DNA of 64,000 bases from Rapana venosa. Its lineage: Eukaryota > Mollusca > Gastropoda > Neogastropoda > Muricidae. How positions within the stretch are numbered: the stretch's first letter is position 1; every line of letters starts with the position of its first letter. The translations under genes were made by a program, and so were the position numbers. Below are positions 59,355-64,000 of the stretch, piece by piece. A model generated the notes under the pieces. That model had not been told where the DNA came from and made no database searches. It was given only the letters and a program-made list of their open reading frames with translations. The DNA lies in assembly GCA_028751875.1 (NCBI GenBank), contig CM054165.1:30653654-30717653 (forward strand), read 5' to 3'.

Positions 59355-60930
59355 GGACTATGGGCCCGCCTTAAGTGGCAGCCCCCAGCCAGCAGGGTGC
59401 CTCGCCACTGTCCTCACCTCCTGGGAGTGTGGGGTTGAGGGGAAAAACCCACAAAGCAAAACTTGCACCAGGAACAGAAAATGAAAACTCCTGCCCTAAA
59501 TTTGGGGCCCTGGAAAAAGGATAAAGGCACCAGGGTTGCTGATGATCTTCAGGAAGTACCTGTCTGGGAAGCAGCTCTCAAGGACAGAGAGGAGCAGACG
59601 CAGGTGGACATCGTCGCCCTTCAAGAAACCGGGCCCCCGAAAAAAGGGTCTGTGAGGGGGGAGGAGACCTCACCCTTTCTGGCAGGAAAAAATCAGACGA
59701 GGTCAGGAACAAGGTGAGGGTTCGCATTAGAAACAGTTTGCGGATCCTAAACCCCCCCAGCAGAAGACCGCGTATCCTGTCTCTCCAACTCAAAAAATCC
59801 CAGGGCATCAGCTATAGTGCCTGGACCAAATTTGGGATCCACAGCAGAAGCAAAAAACAAGTTTTATGAACCCGGGGTATAGGAGACTTCCTGACAAAGA
59901 AAACTTCTGTTCATCCCGGGGTTTCCCGAAGAGGTGTCAACCCCAAATCCTAGCCCCTTGCTTGGGGCGTTTTGGCAATAAAAATGAATGAGAATGGACA
60001 GCGTCTGCTGGGCTTTGGTGTCACATGGGTTGTGGGCCAGAACACCTTTTAAAACGAAAACTCACATCGGTTCCCGAGAACTGATCCAAAAAACCCGGCA
60101 TAACTTGAAGTTGGGGACTGACCCAAACTATGGTGGTAGCAATTGAACTCGTGCAAGAGACTGACCACATGAGAAAGGAGGGCAGACCTCGCATCGACAA
60201 CCAACAAAACTGCAATCAAGAAAAAATGGAGGAGTTTCCCCCATGTCTTGGAGAATCCTTTCCCGGCCCACCCACTGAAAAAGCCCCAAAAACGATGGAA
60301 AATTTTAGAGTGCTGTCACAATGCCCCCATGTCCACCTTTTTTCAAAAAAACCAGTAATTAGTGATTGGTTTGAAGCCCCCCTCAGAAGAAAATGAAACC
60401 ATCATCAAACCCCAAAGAAAAACCTTAAGGCAAACAAAAAAATCCAAAGCAGAACCCAGGTTCTCCCTGCTGCTCACAGAAATTCCACGTGTGCCAGGGA
60501 AAGCGCCAATGACTGTTGACTCTGCTTTCTCCCGATTCAGATCCACTGACACAGCAAAATCAAGGGGATTTTAAAAGGCACCCAAAAAGGCATTGGGCCC
60601 AACGCAAAAGAAAACTCCCCTTTTTAAATCACTTGGGGGGGTGATTCAAGCAAGAACAACAGATGGGGTGCTGGGTAAACCTACACTGACCTAATGCGAA
60701 GGGAAAATGTACACGAAGATGCATAATGCCCACAGTGCCACCAGACTTTAACACTTGACAGAGAACCCAAACCCTAGATGAACTCATCGAAACCCGGGCC
60801 TCTTGCCTCTGGCAAACAACAAAGGGAAAAATGGTACTCCGCCAAAATACTGAAGTGCTTTCAAAAGGGGCCCTCATCACCAAGTTGCTTGAAATCCTCT
60901 GCCCTGTTGGGTGAAGTATCACAAAAAACA
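59355..60930 (+). mobile_element. RTE/L1-like LINE, degraded second copy
   Basis: Collinear with 13610 to about 15340. The endonuclease start MKTPALNLG lies near 59481, VDIVALQETG at 59603-59633, and traces of the linker and early RT extend to 60930. Homopolymer errors obscure all frames. It shares the 5' flank CGCCACTGTC with the first copy, so the family consensus starts at or before 13616. Confidence 0.75.
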
Positions 60931-61434
60931 GGGGGGAGCTAACATCGTCCTTTTAGAAAAACAAAGGGGGGACAGAAGCGATTTCAAAACTATCGGGTAA
61001 ATTTAATATTTAATTTCACATTTAAAGGTCCGGGTCTTGCGGAACCGCTCCCCGAACCGTGAAAAAAGCCCAAAACCCCTTTTTTTCCCTACGCAAAGGA
61101 ATCCCACAAGGGTTTTTTCTTAGGTTTGAGACAATCCCTGGCCCGGGGTTTTTGGGGATTAATCCCCCCATCCTCCTCCCCGGGGGCCCCAAACCCCGAC
61201 CCACTCCCTTAAAAAATTCCTCAGGTAGCAAAAACCAAGGTCCCTTCTAAAGCGGGGGCCCGAACCTCTTCACACACACCTGAAACCTACTCCCCCTTTG
61301 GAAGAGAGGCCTTGCGTGCCCGTAAAAATGGGTGACAAGAAAAATAAAGAAAAAGAAACCCACACAATTAACTTGTGTGAAACCTCAAAAGTGGGGAAAT
61401 GCGGGGTAAAGGTAAAAAGAAAAAGGAGTCCCAT
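60931..61434. other. Unassigned poor consensus
   Basis: No stable frame or repeat. Confidence 0.4.
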
Positions 61435-61690
61435 AACCTATAAGGTGTAGGGAGGGGGCCCCAGAGACCTCATTTCTCTAGGCCGCATATTGAGGGGGCG
61501 CCCATCTCCTCTCCCTCGCTGCTTTACCTTCCCGCCCCAAAAGGGGGAGGTCCCCTTTACGCGGGGTGAACGGAATAAATGTATGAAGCCAAGGGCGGAA
61601 AACGTCCCCCACCAAAGGAAACACGCCGCCCTCTTAACTTGGCCGGGGGAAAGCAGTGCTCCCCCACGGCACCCCGTTCCCAACGGCTAC
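61435..61690 (-). mobile_element. Type 3 SINE, corrupted copy
   Basis: CAGAGACCTCATTTCTCTAG and GGGCGCCCATCTCCTCTCCC, then GCTGCTTTACC, match 51225-51290 in the same orientation. Confidence 0.65.
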
Positions 61691-61839
61691 CTCGGACAAA
61701 AGGGTGCATAGCAAGCCTAACCTTTGGGGAAACCTGGGAACTTGACCCAAAGAACGAGGGAAAAAAAGAAGAGCCCTTTACAACAATAGCAGTTGCTGAG
61801 TTCATAAGCACTAGTTATGGCGGGATAGTCAGTGTGGGA

Positions 61840-62130
61840 GCACTCGCTTTCCCCCAAGCTAAGGTTAACAGCTCGCTGAGCGTGGTGCCCACTTGAGGGG
61901 TGACCGTTTGCGCCCCTTTGGTTTCATACAGTTTCCCCATTTTTCCCCCCCGCTGTAAAGGGTACCTGACCCTCTTTTGGGTCAGGGGGGTAAAGCAGCG
62001 AGGGAGAGGAATGGGCGCCGCTGCCCTCAATATGCTTGCCCCTTTGAAAGTTGAGTCTATGACGCCTCGCTCCCCCCGACCCCAATAGGTTATGGACTCC
62101 TTTACCTTTTAAGTGACACTGCGAGGAACG
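61840..62130 (+). mobile_element. Type 3 SINE, corrupted copy in inverted orientation
   Basis: GGTAAAGCAGCGAGGGAGAG then GAATGGGCGCC, and AAGTTGAGTCTATGACGCCT, are the reverse complement order of 61435-61690. Together the two form an inverted pair about 150 bases apart. Confidence 0.6.
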
Positions 62131-62317
62131 AAAAAAACAAAGTGAAAACAGAAAAACCTCTTTTTGTTGTTTTGTTGTTTTTGTTGTGCTGTTGTTGTTT
62201 GTTTGTTGTTGCGTTTTTGTTGTTTTGTTGTTTCCCCGCTGAGCTGTGAGGCTCACCCAAAGGTGAGATTTTTCTTTGTGACCGTTTCTGCCCCTAAGGC
62301 AGCCCTAACCAACTTAG

Positions 62318-62318
62318 G

Positions 62319-62374
<56 letters not shown>

Positions 62375-62380
62375 CGGTTT

Positions 62381-62420
<40 letters not shown>

Positions 62421-62494
62421 GGGGGGGGGGGGGGGGGGGGGGGGGGTGGGGGGGGGGGGGGGGGGTGGGGGGGGGGGGGGGTGGGGGGGTGGGT

Positions 62495-62543
<49 letters not shown>

Positions 62544-62544
62544 T

Positions 62545-62605
<61 letters not shown>
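62318..62605. other. Poly-G block, probable sequencing or assembly artefact
   Basis: About 288 bases, nearly all G with rare T or C. Not interpretable as sequence. Confidence 0.88.
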
Positions 62606-62607
<2 letters not shown>

Positions 62608-62689
62608 GAGTAATTTTTGGCGGAACTTTTTTTCCTAGGCAAAATTTTGTTTCCCAAAAAAAAAAATTGTGAGGAAAAAAATAGTGTTA

Positions 62690-63255
62690 GGGTGTAAAGT
62701 GTGTGTGTGTGAGTTGTGTTGTGTGGTGTGGAGTGTGAGTGGGTTGTGGGGTGTGTGTGGTGTGTGTGGGGGGTGTGTGAGGGTGTTGGTGTGTGTGGTA
62801 GTGAGTGTGGGGTTGTGTGTGTGGTTTTGTGAGTGAGTTGGTGAGTGAGTGTTGTGTGTGTGTGTGTGTGTTGTGTGTGTGAGAGTGATGTGGTGTGTGG
62901 AGCAAAATAAAAGTATGTTTTTTTTTAAATTTTTAGATGGTACATTGAATTAGTAAATTGTCTGTTTTTTATTCCCCCTCTTCATCAAGCCACCATCAAA
63001 CTTAAAAAAGTTGGGGGTTTGTGTTGGTGTGTGTTGTGTTGTGGTGGGGTGTGTTGTGTGTGTGTGTGTGTGTGCTGTGTGATTTCTTTCTTTTTTTTAA
63101 ACGTCTGTTCACTAAAGGTGATATTAACCAAAAGAAAAAGTTTACAATATAAAAGGAACGGGGTTGTGTGTTGTGTGTTGTGTTGTGCCCCCCGCGCGGG
63201 GTTTTTGGTGTATGTGTGTTGTGTGTGTGTGTGTGTGTGTGTGTTGTTTCCCTTT
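62690..63255. repeat. GT-rich low-complexity stretches
   Basis: Imperfect GT repeats at 62695-62905, 63018-63080 and 63165-63245, broken by T/A-rich segments. Confidence 0.75.
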
Positions 63256-64000
63256 TTGGTCTGTGCACGAATAAAAAAAAGAAAAAAACAACAAAAAATT
63301 ATGGGAGGGACGGGTTTGGAGTGGGGAGGGGGGGGCAGGCTTTGAACACTTAAACTGCAGAAAAGAAAATTTAAAAAATTTTCCAACAGGGCTTTTAACA
63401 AAACAACTAACTATCTCCAACAAAATCACATTAGGGCCAATAATTGTTCAAATGACATATTTGAAATCCTATCACAACTGTACCAAAAAATATGGTCGAA
63501 TACTTCACGTGAAGAATGACTGCTTGGGTATAAGTCAGAACCACATGAAAAATTTATCTGTTTACAAAATTTAGTCTTTAAACATTTAAACTGAACCCGT
63601 AGATCTACTTCCCCCAGTCTTTTTTGGAAATGACACACTCTGAACTTAAAGATTTTCCACGTAAAAAATACTTTGTTGGCTGTTGACACGGTTCCAAAAA
63701 GCTTTTTTTCAGCAGAATACCCTCCCGAAGACAGAGTGGAAGTTTTAGAGGGGCTGTAACTTCACAGTCCCGTCCATGGCAGCAGCTTTTGGGTAACGGC
63801 AGCTTTCTCTTGCCATGGATTCCACAATGGACGGAATCCAGCAAAAGGCAAAGGGAGTACCTCGTAAGGAAAGAAAAGTATAAGGTGAAAATTTCAATGA
63901 TTAATTCCCCCTTACTTATATTAAGTTTTTAATGCTTGCAAAACAGACTTAGAACAATGCAGAACGCACCTTTAAAAATATTTATATCAAAAATAAAAAT
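63256..64000. other. No gene recognised to the window end
   Basis: Quality improves after about 63420. No frame, repeat or RNA gene is supported. Confidence 0.5.

Noticed and set aside
62253..62657. Poly-proline and poly-glycine frames
   Set aside because: They are translations of a poly-G artefact.

Overview
The window is a piece of a molluscan (probably gastropod) nuclear genome. It holds large single-exon reading frames for receptors with LDL-receptor class A, C-type-lectin-like, leucine-rich-repeat and seven-helix domains. This is the GRL101-like family, first known from the pond snail Lymnaea. The rest is dense tRNA-derived SINEs, CR1/Rex1/RTE-type LINEs, a Ty3/gypsy fragment and long dinucleotide microsatellites. 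There are no operons, ribosome-binding sites or prokaryotic genes. Species cannot be fixed from sequence alone.

Receptors: copy A (minus, 1-2272) runs off the left edge. Copy B (minus, 31576-35466) is nearly complete from the ectodomain to the C-terminus. Copy C (plus, 52069-55449) is a diverged relative in the opposite orientation. A short orphan piece of the TM4 region (30685-30757) shows that another copy once lay beside B. All three are interrupted by one-base frame shifts, which may be real decay or assembly error. The 5' exons carrying the signal peptide are not recognisable here. The receptors are expected to sit in the plasma membrane and couple ectodomain binding to a G protein. B, however, has lost several residues normally needed for that coupling.

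Layout: 1 to about 12300 and 33196 to about 47890 are two direct copies of one segmental duplication, offset by about 33.2 kb at the left end. In each copy the order is receptor, CR1-like LINE 3' part (minus), Ty3/gypsy pol fragment (plus), Rex1-like LINE (plus, with a SINE inside), then a non-coding conserved block. The nested insertions therefore predate the duplication, and copy B has gained further LINE insertions since. 12300-19300 holds a dispersed repeat, a SINE split by a LINE, a long RTE-like LINE that runs in frame into a CR1-like LINE next to a 500-N gap, and a LINE ORF1. 19500-28300 is poor consensus with an RTE-like LINE (minus) and a minisatellite of about 37 bp. 28300-30600 is clean AT-rich DNA without genes. 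47.9-52 kb holds SINEs, a Rex1-like LINE, an RTE-like LINE tail and a 42-bp minisatellite. 55.7-64 kb is mostly repeats and poor consensus, including homopolymer C and G blocks.

Sequence quality varies sharply. About 19.5-28.3 kb, 40.5-44 kb and 57.1-63.4 kb show systematic homopolymer growth. Where copy B overlaps clean copy A, this is clearly consensus error, so open frames in those stretches mean little.
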